Shown here: positions 30,448-42,444 of the stretch, piece after piece
Position numbering within the stretch: position 1 is the first letter of the stretch
Layout of the letters: each line of letters opens with the position of its first letter
DNA from: an uncultured Acidovorax sp.
GTDB taxonomy: Bacteria > Pseudomonadota > Gammaproteobacteria > Burkholderiales > Burkholderiaceae_C
DNA: 64,000 nucleotides
Assembly (NCBI GenBank): GCA_913774955.1
Contig: CAJYKV010000027.1
Location: 124,001 to 188,000 of the forward strand
Direction of reading: 5' to 3'
Notes under the pieces: model-generated
What the model was told of the DNA's origin: nothing
The model's input: only the letters and a program-made list of their open reading frames with translations
The model's database searches: none
Made by a program: the position numbers and the translations under genes

Positions 30448-30846
30448 TCAAAAATTACCAGCCGGAAATTTTCCATCCTTATAAAATTCGTACAATTTTA
30501 TTGCATAATTTTTCACCTCCGTATTTTTACAAAAATTCGCTTCAAATATCATGCCAGCGTCGTCTGATATATATCCAGCCAAATCTGAATTGGCAAATTT
30601 TTTCATCACATTTTTGAAAACAATTTCTCTAATCCTTTCTGACAATTCATCAACTTTCTTCCTTTCGCCCGAGCTAAATTTTTTCTTTTCTTGCTCGATC
30701 GAATTATACGCATTGACCCACTTGGCATCAAAATTCGCTTCGTCACGCTGATCGAGGTATTCGTCTATGGAGAACCACTTTTGTTCGCCAACATCACCCA
30801 AAGCCGATTTGAAAACCTCAGAAATCTCATCGAAAATCTCTTGCAT
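30448..30846 (-). CDS. Putative immunity protein cognate to Rhs toxin
   Basis: ATG directly follows the Rhs stop (TAAATG). Acidic AT-rich 132-aa protein MQEIFDEISEVFKSALGDVGEQKWFSIDEYLDQRDEANFD... Confidence 0.75.
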   Translation of the reverse strand: MQEIFDEISEVFKSALGDVGEQKWFSIDEYLDQRDEANFDAKWVNAYNSIEQEKKKFSSGERKKVDELSERIREIVFKNVMKKFANSDLAGYISDDAGMIFEANFCKNTEVKNYAIKLYEFYKDGKFPAGNF

Positions 30847-33800
30847 TTAACACCTTCCGGTCTTTTTCAACCAACTCTTCATGCGCCTTATAGCTGTCTT
30901 AGGAGTGATATTAAGCCCTAAAATCACCTTTCCATTGGGAGACTTCAGATCAACCCTCATTCCTTTCAATGCCTTATCGCTGTATGCTTTCTCGTAGGCC
31001 TTGAACAGCTCCTCATCAGTTCCGTGGAAATCACCTTGTCTGGGTCCAACATGTTTTCTCTCTGCATTATGCAACCTCCAATGGTCATGCTCCGGATCAC
31101 TTCCTCGAGGGAAAATAGTGGGCCACGACTTATCAGATCGACTCATCTCAAAGGGCCGGCCCTTTGCTTTTCTAACAGCCGGAGCATGGTGTCCAGAATC
31201 CTGGACATTCATCCGCTTGAGATCATCGTCGTCAAGTCCCCACGGATCAATCCAAGAAACGGGGTTTGGCGCATAACGCTGCAGGTGCAAGCCACCTTCC
31301 AATCCGATTGGATCCGGACTGATGAACCTCCCCACATCCGGGTCATAGTACCGGAACGTGTTGTAGTGCAACCCCGTCTCGCGGTCCAGATACTGCCCCT
31401 GCAGCCGCAGGTTCTGCTCCAGCGCCTCCTCGCGCGCGTGCCGTTGCTGCGCAGGCGGCACCGCACTGCCGTCGATGCGCACAGCGTCCCAGCGCTCTTC
31501 CAGCGCGCTGCCCCAGGTGCGGTAACTCGCACGCCAGCGCACTTCACCGGATGCGTCGGTCACTTCCTCCGGCAAGCCGGAGGGGTCGGTGTGGAAATAA
31601 CTCACCTGGGCGCTGGCGCGCAGACGCGCTTCGGACTGGGCCGCGGGCGTCATCGTCGAACCACCGGGCGCGGCCACGGGATTCAGGGTGGGGGATCGGA
31701 AGGGATCGCCCTGTGACGATGCGGGCACCGCGCCCCCGGCGCCCACCAAACCTCCATGGCCCTCGTCGTCCAGCCGCAGGCCGTCCGCATCGATGCGCGC
31801 GAGCGGCACGTAGCTTCCCGGCTCGTAGACGTAGCTCACCACGCGCGCACCGCGCCGCTCTTCGATGAGCCGCATGCCCTCCCAGATGAACAGCGTCTGG
31901 CCGAAGGCATCCTGCTTGGCGATGCGCCGCCCGAGAGCGTCATAGCGGAATTTGACGGTCTGGCGCGTCTCCTGCGGCGTGCCGGGGTGGCGCGTGGTTT
32001 CTACGGCCACCAACTGGTCTTCGTCGTCCCAGGTGAAGCGCTGCAGTGTGTGGCGGCCGATGCGCTTTTCGCGCAGGCGCGCGAGGCCGTCGTAGGCGAA
32101 GCGTTTGTCCTCGTAGACGCGCACGAGGTTGTCGCGCAGGTAGCCGGTGGAACCACCCGGGCCTGCCGCTGCATGGGCCGCGCCGTCGTTGGCGGCCTGC
32201 GCGGCGATGCGTCCGGCGGTGCCGCCCGCGTCCAGCAGGTTGCCGGCGGGGTCGTAGCGGAACACTTCCTCCGAACGGCCCTGCAGGCCCGCGCCCGGCA
32301 GCGCGCCGGGGCCTGCGCGCAGGGTCTGTTCGACGCGGCCCGTGGCATCGTAGCGCCAGCTGGTGCGGCCCTTGTGGCTGTGCACGCTCTCGCGCAGTTC
32401 GCCCACCGCGTCGTAGCGGTATTGCTTGAGCAGGCCGACGGCGGCCGAGGGGCCGCGCTGTGCCAGCGCATCGACCTGTTGCTGCCAGGCCGCCTGCCAG
32501 CCTTCGGTGGCCGTGTCCTGCATGCCGGCACCCGAGCGCGTCCAACTGCCCGTGCGCCGATCCAGCGGGTCCAGCAGGTAGCGCGTGGACAGGGTGCCCT
32601 GGGTGCGCAGCACCTCGCGGTGCAGCGCGTCGCGTTCAATGTCGGCGATCAGCCGGTGCACTTCACGCGCGGCCTCGGGAAGCATGCCGTCCACGGGCGA
32701 TTCGCCGGGTATCGCGGGTCCGGTGCCCTCGCCGTCTCGCCCGCCCTCCTCGCTCAGCCCCAGATTGATCTGGTGCAGGTGGCCGGAGCCGTAGTGCAGG
32801 TAGTTCAGGCTGCGGCGCAGGCCCAGCTGTCCGGCGGCGCCGGTCACCAGGGGCAGTTCGGTGCGCGTGCGGTTGTCCAGGGCGTCGTGTTCATGCCGCA
32901 GGGTGTGCGCCTGCCCGCTGACCGCATCTTCCGCATGCTCGGCCACGATGCGGCCCAGCGTGTCGTATTCAAACCGCGTGGTGTGCTGCAGGGTCAGGGT
33001 GGGCGGTGGCGACTCGTCCCCCGGTCCGGTTCCGGCGGTCCGCCGCCAGCGCGTGGCTTCCACCATGCGGCCGCCCACGTCGTAGCGGTAGCGCAGCACG
33101 CTGGCGCCCACGCGTTTCTCCACGAGGCGGCCGAGCGCGTCGCGCAGCAGTTCGGTGCGCCGCGGCTGCAGGGCGCTGCGCGCGGCCGGGCCGTCCGCGA
33201 GCGTGCCGTCCTGCGCCTGCGTCTCCAGTTCGTGAAAGACGTCGTCGCCCCGCGCGGGGTGGTGCACCACGGCCACCACGTGGCCATCGGCGTCGTATTC
33301 CAATCCCACGCGCGTGCCGTCCAGCCGCTGTTCCTCGATGAGCCGGTCCGCATCGTCGTAGCGGAAACGGTAGACGCCGCCGTTCTCGGTGGCGAGCGCG
33401 GAGAGCCGGTGGGCCGCGTCGTGCGCCGCGCCGATCTCCCGGCCCTGCGCGTCGCGCCGCCAGAGCAGCTGTCCGCGCGCGTTGTGGCCGTAGCGCGTGG
33501 CGCGCGAGAGCGCGTCGGTGTGCTCCACGAGCCGCCCACCCGCGTCGTAGGCGAATCCCTGGCTGCTGCCGTCGGCCAGCCGCAGCGAGACCAGTTGCCC
33601 GCGCGCATCCACGGTGCCCTGCGTCTGCTGCCCGAGCGCATCGGTCACCGATTGCAGCTGGCTCCAGCCGTCCCAGCCGTAGCGCGTCGAGCGCCCTGAG
33701 CAGTCGGTGTAGCGCACCAGCAGGCCGCGCTCGTTCCACTGCAGCGCCTTGGCGCCGCCCAGCGCATCGCGGATCTGCACCAGTTGGCCGTCCGCGTCGT

Positions 33801-35757
33801 AGGCGTAGGCGGTGGTGCTGCCATCGGGCGCCGTCTCCTGCACGAGCAGGCCCTGGCGGTCGTATTCGTAGCGCCAGGTGGCGCCATCCGGGCCGGTGAT
33901 GCGCAGCGGTTCGAACCACTGGCTGTCCCAGAGCATGCGCGTGAGCCGGCCCAGCGGACCGACGATGCCGGTCTGCAGGCCGTTGTCGTCGTACTGAAAG
34001 GTGGTGGTGGCGCCCGAGGGGCGCGAGCAGGCGAGCAGTTCGCGCCGATCGTTCCAGGCGAGGCGCCAGGTCTCGCCGAGCGGGTTGGTGTAGGCCGTGA
34101 GGTTGTGCCAGCGGTCCCATTGCCAGCGCTCCTCGCGGCCGAGCTGGTCGGTGGAGCGGGTCCATCCGCCGCCCTCGTCCACCGGGCCGCCGTCGCTGCC
34201 GTAGGCAATGGCGTAGCTTTCGCCGTCATCCGTCCAGTGGCGCACCACGCGGCGGTCGCGCAGCGGCTCTCCTGCCGGGCCGCGTGCCCCATCCTGCCGC
34301 GGCGGGCCGCTCGCTTCGGCTTCGCCCTCCCAGGCGTAGTGGCAGGCGAAGCCGGCCGCATCCTCCTGGCGCACCATCAGGCCGTCGGCATAGGCGAAGC
34401 GCCGCACGTCGGCCCGCGTGCGGTCCTGCACCCGCGCGAGCTGGCTGCCGTGGTCGTATCCATAGGCGGCCAGCAGGCCGAGCTGTTCGCCGGGCGCCGC
34501 CTGCACGAGGTGGATCGCGGCGACGCGCCGGCTCTCCGCCGGGTAGTCCAGCCGCAGCAGCCGCCCCAGGTGGTCGGCGATGCCCGAGAGCCGCCGCTCG
34601 GCGTCGTACCGCATCCCCACCCAGTGCCCGAAACGGTCGCGGATGCGCAGCAGCCGCAGCACGTGCGTGCCCGCCTCCTGCGGCGCGGGGCCGAACTGGT
34701 AGGCCACCTGGTCGGGCTCGGCCACTTCGTAGTGACCGCCCGCGGTGCACCCGAGGGTGAAGCCTTCCCCCACGTTGAAGAGCGCCGTGCCGGGCGCGAC
34801 GTCCGGCAGGTCGATGTGCCGGCCCTGCGGATTGACGAAAGTGATGCGCGAAGGCGGCGCGCCCGCTGCCGGCCGCTCCACGTGCAGTTCGATCTCGTAC
34901 GGCACGCACCAGCCGGTGCCGTGCACCGTGCCACGGCGGTGGTCGTGGTTGCTGTAGAAGCGCCGCCATGCGATCGGCAACGGGCCCGGCAGCACGAAGT
35001 CGGTGTCCTCGCTGCCGTCCAGCACCTTGCCGCCGGTGGCGGGATGCACCGGGTAGCCGATCAGCGCGCGGAAGCCCCGGCCCAGCGCGTCGCCGGCCAT
35101 GCCCACCACCGCGCCCATCGCCAGGCAGCCGAGCTTGCCGAGGAAGTTGCCGCGCCCCATGGCGAGGCCGACGCCGATCTCCAGGGCCGTCTCCCACCAT
35201 TCCCGGTCGTCCGCGATCTCCAGGTAGGCGGTCTTGTTGCCGCCCACGCGCACGTCGTCGGAGCCGCTCGCGATCTGCGCCGAGCACATGAGCTTGTCGC
35301 CCTTGCGCGCGGCCGGGTAGGTCTCGATGAAGACGGAATCGGAGCCCTCTGCGATGAAGTTCGGGTTGGGCTCGCCGTGCTTGCTGCACACGGCCGCATC
35401 GGCCACGGCGCGCATCGCCGCGCGCCCGTTGATGCGCACCGTCGCCGCGCCCCGGATGCCCAGGGTGCCCGTGATGTCGAGGTCCCCGATGCCCTCGGTC
35501 ATCTCCTGTATCTTTTTTTCCTTGTAGTCGCTCCAGCCGGTGGCGCCTCCGATGAAGCCCGCCAGCAGGCCGCACGCGATGATCGCGCCGCACCCCATCG
35601 TGGCCACCGACACGCCGGTGACCAGCGCCACCGCACCGGCGACCAGCAGCGTCTCGACCATGCCGGAGGCCAGCCGCAGGCCCACGCGCGCCAGCCGCGC
35701 CCATACCGACACGTGGCCGATCTCGTCCGCCTGCCGCGCCGCCTCCATGCCTCCCAT
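30847..35757 (-). CDS. Rhs polymorphic toxin, T6SS effector with N-terminal TM/PAAR-like region
   Basis: 1636 aa with many YD repeats, RYYDPDVGRFISPDPIGLEGG and WIDPWGL motifs, variable ~128-aa tip (30847-31233). Confidence 0.95.
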   Translation of the reverse strand: MGGMEAARQADEIGHVSVWARLARVGLRLASGMVETLLVAGAVALVTGVSVATMGCGAIIACGLLAGFIGGATGWSDYKEKKIQEMTEGIGDLDITGTLGIRGAATVRINGRAAMRAVADAAVCSKHGEPNPNFIAEGSDSVFIETYPAARKGDKLMCSAQIASGSDDVRVGGNKTAYLEIADDREWWETALEIGVGLAMGRGNFLGKLGCLAMGAVVGMAGDALGRGFRALIGYPVHPATGGKVLDGSEDTDFVLPGPLPIAWRRFYSNHDHRRGTVHGTGWCVPYEIELHVERPAAGAPPSRITFVNPQGRHIDLPDVAPGTALFNVGEGFTLGCTAGGHYEVAEPDQVAYQFGPAPQEAGTHVLRLLRIRDRFGHWVGMRYDAERRLSGIADHLGRLLRLDYPAESRRVAAIHLVQAAPGEQLGLLAAYGYDHGSQLARVQDRTRADVRRFAYADGLMVRQEDAAGFACHYAWEGEAEASGPPRQDGARGPAGEPLRDRRVVRHWTDDGESYAIAYGSDGGPVDEGGGWTRSTDQLGREERWQWDRWHNLTAYTNPLGETWRLAWNDRRELLACSRPSGATTTFQYDDNGLQTGIVGPLGRLTRMLWDSQWFEPLRITGPDGATWRYEYDRQGLLVQETAPDGSTTAYAYDADGQLVQIRDALGGAKALQWNERGLLVRYTDCSGRSTRYGWDGWSQLQSVTDALGQQTQGTVDARGQLVSLRLADGSSQGFAYDAGGRLVEHTDALSRATRYGHNARGQLLWRRDAQGREIGAAHDAAHRLSALATENGGVYRFRYDDADRLIEEQRLDGTRVGLEYDADGHVVAVVHHPARGDDVFHELETQAQDGTLADGPAARSALQPRRTELLRDALGRLVEKRVGASVLRYRYDVGGRMVEATRWRRTAGTGPGDESPPPTLTLQHTTRFEYDTLGRIVAEHAEDAVSGQAHTLRHEHDALDNRTRTELPLVTGAAGQLGLRRSLNYLHYGSGHLHQINLGLSEEGGRDGEGTGPAIPGESPVDGMLPEAAREVHRLIADIERDALHREVLRTQGTLSTRYLLDPLDRRTGSWTRSGAGMQDTATEGWQAAWQQQVDALAQRGPSAAVGLLKQYRYDAVGELRESVHSHKGRTSWRYDATGRVEQTLRAGPGALPGAGLQGRSEEVFRYDPAGNLLDAGGTAGRIAAQAANDGAAHAAAGPGGSTGYLRDNLVRVYEDKRFAYDGLARLREKRIGRHTLQRFTWDDEDQLVAVETTRHPGTPQETRQTVKFRYDALGRRIAKQDAFGQTLFIWEGMRLIEERRGARVVSYVYEPGSYVPLARIDADGLRLDDEGHGGLVGAGGAVPASSQGDPFRSPTLNPVAAPGGSTMTPAAQSEARLRASAQVSYFHTDPSGLPEEVTDASGEVRWRASYRTWGSALEERWDAVRIDGSAVPPAQQRHAREEALEQNLRLQGQYLDRETGLHYNTFRYYDPDVGRFISPDPIGLEGGLHLQRYAPNPVSWIDPWGLDDDDLKRMNVQDSGHHAPAVRKAKGRPFEMSRSDKSWPTIFPRGSDPEHDHWRLHNAERKHVGPRQGDFHGTDEELFKAYEKAYSDKALKGMRVDLKSPNGKVILGLNITPKTAIRRMKSWLKKTGRC

Positions 35758-35816
35758 TGGCCTGCTCCTCTATCGTGGTGTTGCGTCGGTCGGTCGCATG
35801 CCGCCGGTGCCGCCGC

Positions 35817-36251
35817 TCATGCGCGCAGCACGAAGCTGGCCAGCACTCTCTCGACCTGCCGGTGGTGCTCGTCGGTGAAGGGCACGGGCAGCGAGAAGGT
35901 GAGATTGAGCACGGTGCGGCCGTCGGGCAGCAGGAACAGCGACTGCACGTGGTGCACCATGCGGCCCTGCTGCTTGTAGCTCACCGTGAACTTCGAGCCG
36001 CCGATCTTCTGCTCGGGCGCGCCGAGCGTGGACGGCTGCACCTCGCCACGGCTGAACTTGGCCACCTGCCGGGAGAGATCGCCCAGTTGGCGCTGCAGGA
36101 ACTGCGGCGGGGTCTCGCCGGCTTCGAGCAGGTCCTTGGAGATGGCGACGGTCATCTCGCCGGTGCCCGGCGTGGGCGCGAGCAGGTGCACGGTGCGGTC
36201 GGTGACGTGGTCCGGGGCTTCGATGTGGCCCTCGTTGAAGTGGTAGCGCAT
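35817..36251 (-). CDS. DcrB/DUF1795-family Eag-type T6SS chaperone
   Basis: MRYHFNEGHIEAPDHVTDRTVHLLAPTPGTGEMTVAISKDLLEAGETPPQFLQRQLGDLSRQ...; between vgrG and rhs. Confidence 0.85.
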   Translation of the reverse strand: MRYHFNEGHIEAPDHVTDRTVHLLAPTPGTGEMTVAISKDLLEAGETPPQFLQRQLGDLSRQVAKFSRGEVQPSTLGAPEQKIGGSKFTVSYKQQGRMVHHVQSLFLLPDGRTVLNLTFSLPVPFTDEHHRQVERVLASFVLRA

Positions 36252-36257
36252 GCGGGA

Positions 36258-38777
36258 CTAGCAGTTGAGGTTGATCTTCTTGCCGAACTGGTCGAGGTCT
36301 TCCTGGAAGTTGAAGACGCCCTTGACCCCGTTGAGCACGATGGTGCCGTCCGCCTTCAGCGTGATGGACGCCTTGCCGCACACCAGCGTGATGCTCTCGC
36401 CGGCGGCCTCGGTGATGTGCTTGCCCGCGCTCACGAACACGGTGTCGCTCTCGGCGCTCACCACCACGTTCTCCTTGGCGAGCACGTGCGCGTTGAGCGC
36501 GGTGGACGACACCGTGACGTTCTGCTCGGCCACCAGGTTCATGTGCCCGGTCTTGGCGATCGAGGCCACGTCGCCGGCCGAAACGATATTGGTCTGCCCG
36601 CCTTCGGTGACGTGCGTGAACATGCCGCTCTTGGCCAGTTGCGTGAGCTGCGCGCCGCTCGACACCGTGACGTGCTGCTGCGCGCGCACCGAGGTGCTCT
36701 GGCCCGAGCTGACGACGATCGGCTTGGGACTGATGAGGCTCTGGCCTTCCGGGCTCACGATGGAGACGACCGGCTTGGTGATGTCGCGCGACAGGTCCAT
36801 GAGGCTGCGCGCGTCGGCCATGGCGGGATCGGTGTCGGTCGGCATCGCCGTTTCCGCACCGCCTCCCCCACCGCCCGACAGCGCCGAAGCCATCTTGGCG
36901 AGCGACGCCGCGCCGCCCGCGCCGCCGCCGGTGATGGCCGCGATGGCGGAACCCAGGCTGGCGATCTGCGAAGACTTCGCCTGGTTGAGCGCGCCGATCG
37001 TGGATTGCGCCGACGACACGGCCTGCCCTGCTTCCTGCATGAGCGAGGCGGTGTTGGCGAGCGTCGCCCCCATGTGCTCGAAACCGTCGGGGTTGTTCAC
37101 CGAGACCCGCGAGGTGAAATCCTGGTTGTAGGTGGTGATCAGCAGGCCCTTGTCCGCGCGGATCGAGCCCCAGAGATCGGTGCGCAGCTCGAAGCCGTAG
37201 CCGCGCTGGGAGCCCGATCCCTGGTGCATCAGGTATCCCATGTTGAGGTAGGTGTTGCCGTAGGTGTTCGACAGCTCCAGGTGCTCGATGCCCTTCTGGT
37301 CCTCGAAGCGCAGCATGCTGGCGCCGCCGCCGCCCTTGCTCCAGTGGGTGAGCGTGCCGGACTGCGTCTTGTGCTGCGGCAGCTTCCAGGGCGGCATCTG
37401 TTCGGCGTTGTAGACCCGGCCGGTGATGATCGGCTGGTCCGGATCGCCGGAGAGGAAATCCACGATCACTTCCTGCCCGATGCGCGGCAGATAGATGCTT
37501 CCGTAATTCTGCCCAGCCCAGCCCTGCGAAACGCGGATCCAGCAGCTGGACTGCTCATCGAACTTGCCGAGCCGGTCCCAATGGAACTGGACCTTCACGC
37601 GGCCGTACTGGTCCGGCCAGATCTCCTCGCCGGGCGGGCCGACCACCACCGCCGTCTGCGGCCCGGTGGTCTTGGGCTTGGGGCTGACGCGCGCGGGCGT
37701 GTAGGGCAGGCTGGTGGGCTGGGCATCGAAGGAGAAGCGCTGGAACGAGCCCTCTTCCTGCTCGGTGCCCTTGGCGCCCGGGTTCACCGAACTCACGCGC
37801 GGGTTCTCGCGGAAGTGGTAGTCGACGCCCGTGATCAGGTAGGGCTGGTTCTGGTCGCCACGGGGATAGTTCTCCAGCGTGAACGTGTAGCCCGGCGCGA
37901 TCGCCCGGTGCCGCGACTGCCCGCGCACCGTCGCCCGGCCGCTCAGGTTCTCCTGCAGCCGCACCCGCGCGTAGGCCTCACCGTCGGCCAGTTCGGTGTA
38001 GCCCCCGGGCCACTCGTAGCTTTCGTGCGCGTCGTGGCTGTGGCCGGGCGGCATCTGCCGCATGTTCGCCAGGTCGGCCTTGGGCTTCTTGAAGTCGTAA
38101 TCGTCGTTGTAGAAGCGCCCGGGCTTGATCTCCTCGTGCAGTTCCCACGCGTGGATATTCTCGCGGTCCGCCACCGCGGATTTCTCGGGGGGGTAGAACG
38201 GAATGGTGGCCGCCCCGGGCAGCGGCTGGTGCGAGGCCAGGATGTCGTCCGCCAGCGTGAGCGTGTGCTGGCCGGCGGCATGCTGGTGGTAGTAATAGAT
38301 GCCCTCGTGCTCCATCAGCCGGGAGACGAACTGCAGGTCGCTCTCGTCATATTGCACGCAGTATTCCCACGTGCGGTAGCTGCGGTTGAGTTTCTTCTCC
38401 AGCGGGTATCCGTAAGCGCCGAGCACTTCGTCGATGATGTCCGGTACCGTCTTGTTCTGGAAAATCCGGAAATCGCTCTTGCGCGAGGCCAGCCACAACC
38501 ACGGCTGCAGGCGCAGGCGGTACGCGTAGAAGCGGTGGTCCTGCCCCTGCATGCCGAAGCGCGTCACGATCCCGTCGATGTAGCGGCGGCCGCCGCCTTC
38601 GGTTTCCACCACCAGCGTCGCGTTCTTGCCCAGCAGGGCTTTGGGATCGACGTTCTTGTCCTCGCTCAGCAATTCGATGTCGAGGCTGTAGGTGCGGCTC
38701 AATTCCTCCCGGCCCTTGAGCTCCCGGAAATGAAGGGTGTCGCCCAATGGCGTTTGAATGGTGACGCGACGTGTCAT
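36258..38777 (-). CDS. vgrG: Type VI secretion system tip protein VgrG
   Basis: MTRRVTIQTPLGDTLHFRELKGREELSRTYSLDIELLSEDKNVDPKALLG...YGRVKVQFHWDR...CWIRVSQGWAGQNYGSIYLPRIGQEVIVDFLSGDPDQPIITG. Start moved in from track 38846. Confidence 0.95.
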   Translation of the reverse strand: MTRRVTIQTPLGDTLHFRELKGREELSRTYSLDIELLSEDKNVDPKALLGKNATLVVETEGGGRRYIDGIVTRFGMQGQDHRFYAYRLRLQPWLWLASRKSDFRIFQNKTVPDIIDEVLGAYGYPLEKKLNRSYRTWEYCVQYDESDLQFVSRLMEHEGIYYYHQHAAGQHTLTLADDILASHQPLPGAATIPFYPPEKSAVADRENIHAWELHEEIKPGRFYNDDYDFKKPKADLANMRQMPPGHSHDAHESYEWPGGYTELADGEAYARVRLQENLSGRATVRGQSRHRAIAPGYTFTLENYPRGDQNQPYLITGVDYHFRENPRVSSVNPGAKGTEQEEGSFQRFSFDAQPTSLPYTPARVSPKPKTTGPQTAVVVGPPGEEIWPDQYGRVKVQFHWDRLGKFDEQSSCWIRVSQGWAGQNYGSIYLPRIGQEVIVDFLSGDPDQPIITGRVYNAEQMPPWKLPQHKTQSGTLTHWSKGGGGASMLRFEDQKGIEHLELSNTYGNTYLNMGYLMHQGSGSQRGYGFELRTDLWGSIRADKGLLITTYNQDFTSRVSVNNPDGFEHMGATLANTASLMQEAGQAVSSAQSTIGALNQAKSSQIASLGSAIAAITGGGAGGAASLAKMASALSGGGGGGAETAMPTDTDPAMADARSLMDLSRDITKPVVSIVSPEGQSLISPKPIVVSSGQSTSVRAQQHVTVSSGAQLTQLAKSGMFTHVTEGGQTNIVSAGDVASIAKTGHMNLVAEQNVTVSSTALNAHVLAKENVVVSAESDTVFVSAGKHITEAAGESITLVCGKASITLKADGTIVLNGVKGVFNFQEDLDQFGKKINLNC

Positions 38778-38994
38778 AATGCAACCAAACGTATTAAAGG
38801 TATTATTTATTTTCGCGTTGCACGGCAGTGCCGAACGGCGAATCATAGCCGCGATTCAGCCATTCGCAAATCGTCAGATATGCGAATTAATAGCCGCTTG
38901 GATTATTGAAATACCGGCAGCGGATTTGATAAAACCGTACTGCCGCTCACATCGGGCGCCGTAGCGTGCTCAGCGCGCCAGCGCGCCGAGCCAC

Positions 38995-41253
<2,259 letters not shown>

Positions 41254-42378
41254 TCAGCTGAACAGCCGCCGCGCGAGCACCGAGCCGGCGGACAGTTCGC
41301 GGCTGTCGAGCTTGTCGTAGAGCAGTTCCAGGTCGGCTGCGATCGGGTCCATGGTCATGGCCGGCAGCGGCGTGCCGTTCTGGTCGCACAGTACGCCGTC
41401 CATCGCCTGCCCGAGCGATGCGGCGATCTCGCGCAGGCGCGCGAAGGGCTGCTCGCTGCGGTGCACCTGGGCCACGTCCAGGCTCAGCGTGAGTTCGCGG
41501 ATGGCCGACTGCTCCGGATCGTCGGACAGCGCGGCCTGGGTGTCGTAGGAGAGCGTGAGCACCGGCGGAAGCCCCAGCCCGGAGGCCGGCAGCACAAGGC
41601 GACCCGGCATGGCGCCGGCGACGAAGCCCAGGCGCGCGGCGTTCTGCTGCAGGTAGCCGGGGCTCCAGGCCGCGTGGCGCGCACGCAGGCAGAACGCCAG
41701 CTGGGCGTCGTGGTCGCTGGCGAACTGGTCCAGCTCGCGGGCGCGGCCGACCTCGTGCAGCATGTCGGGAAAGTCCGGCGTGGCGTTGATCGCATCGGCG
41801 AAGCCCTGGGCCTTGAGCACGAACTCGGAGAACTCGATCTCGTTGAGCGCGCCCACGCGGTTGGCGAGCTGCACCCCGGCCTGGAACTGCGTGTAGCGCT
41901 GCCCGGCCACGGGCATCTCCCACTGCTGCGACGCTTCGTTGAAGCCTTCGATCGCGAACGGCTTGCTGCCGGCGCGGCGGGTGGGCGGCAGCGCCGCCAG
42001 CGCCGCATCGCCGGACACCACGTGGTCGGAGCCAATGGGAGCGATCGCGTCGATCAGCGGGTCCAGCCCGCCCCGGCGCTCCGCGGGCGGCAGCGGCATC
42101 TGCAGCGAATCCTGCCAGTCCACCGCGTGGCCGGCGTGGGACGCCTCCGCGCCAGGGGATGCCCCGGGCACGCCCTGGGCCGGAATGCCGGCGCCGCCGG
42201 CCGGCAGATCGAAGCCGGGCTCCTGGCGCACCAGGGTGTCGGCGGGGCCGCCCTCGCCTGCCTCGGGCTGGCTGGCCCGGCGCGGCGCATTGCGGTGTGC
42301 GGTCCAGGCGTTGTAGGCGATGACGACGGCCAGGACCACGCCACCGGCGATGATGAGTCCGAGTTGGAAATTGCTCAT
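41254..42378 (-). CDS. zipA: Cell division protein ZipA-like
   Basis: MSNFQLGLIIAGGVVLAVVIAYNAWTAHRNAPRR..., single N-terminal TM; between smc and ligA. Confidence 0.82.
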   Translation of the reverse strand: MSNFQLGLIIAGGVVLAVVIAYNAWTAHRNAPRRASQPEAGEGGPADTLVRQEPGFDLPAGGAGIPAQGVPGASPGAEASHAGHAVDWQDSLQMPLPPAERRGGLDPLIDAIAPIGSDHVVSGDAALAALPPTRRAGSKPFAIEGFNEASQQWEMPVAGQRYTQFQAGVQLANRVGALNEIEFSEFVLKAQGFADAINATPDFPDMLHEVGRARELDQFASDHDAQLAFCLRARHAAWSPGYLQQNAARLGFVAGAMPGRLVLPASGLGLPPVLTLSYDTQAALSDDPEQSAIRELTLSLDVAQVHRSEQPFARLREIAASLGQAMDGVLCDQNGTPLPAMTMDPIAADLELLYDKLDSRELSAGSVLARRLFS

Positions 42379-42444
42379 GGTGAGAGTGAAACGGTATAAG
42401 GCGATGGCCTGTTGCGCTGCATCATGCGGATCTTCTGTAGGACG

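Noticed and set aside
35757-38909. 1050-aa plus-strand ORF
   Set aside because: Antisense to vgrG/eag; codon-bias artefact.
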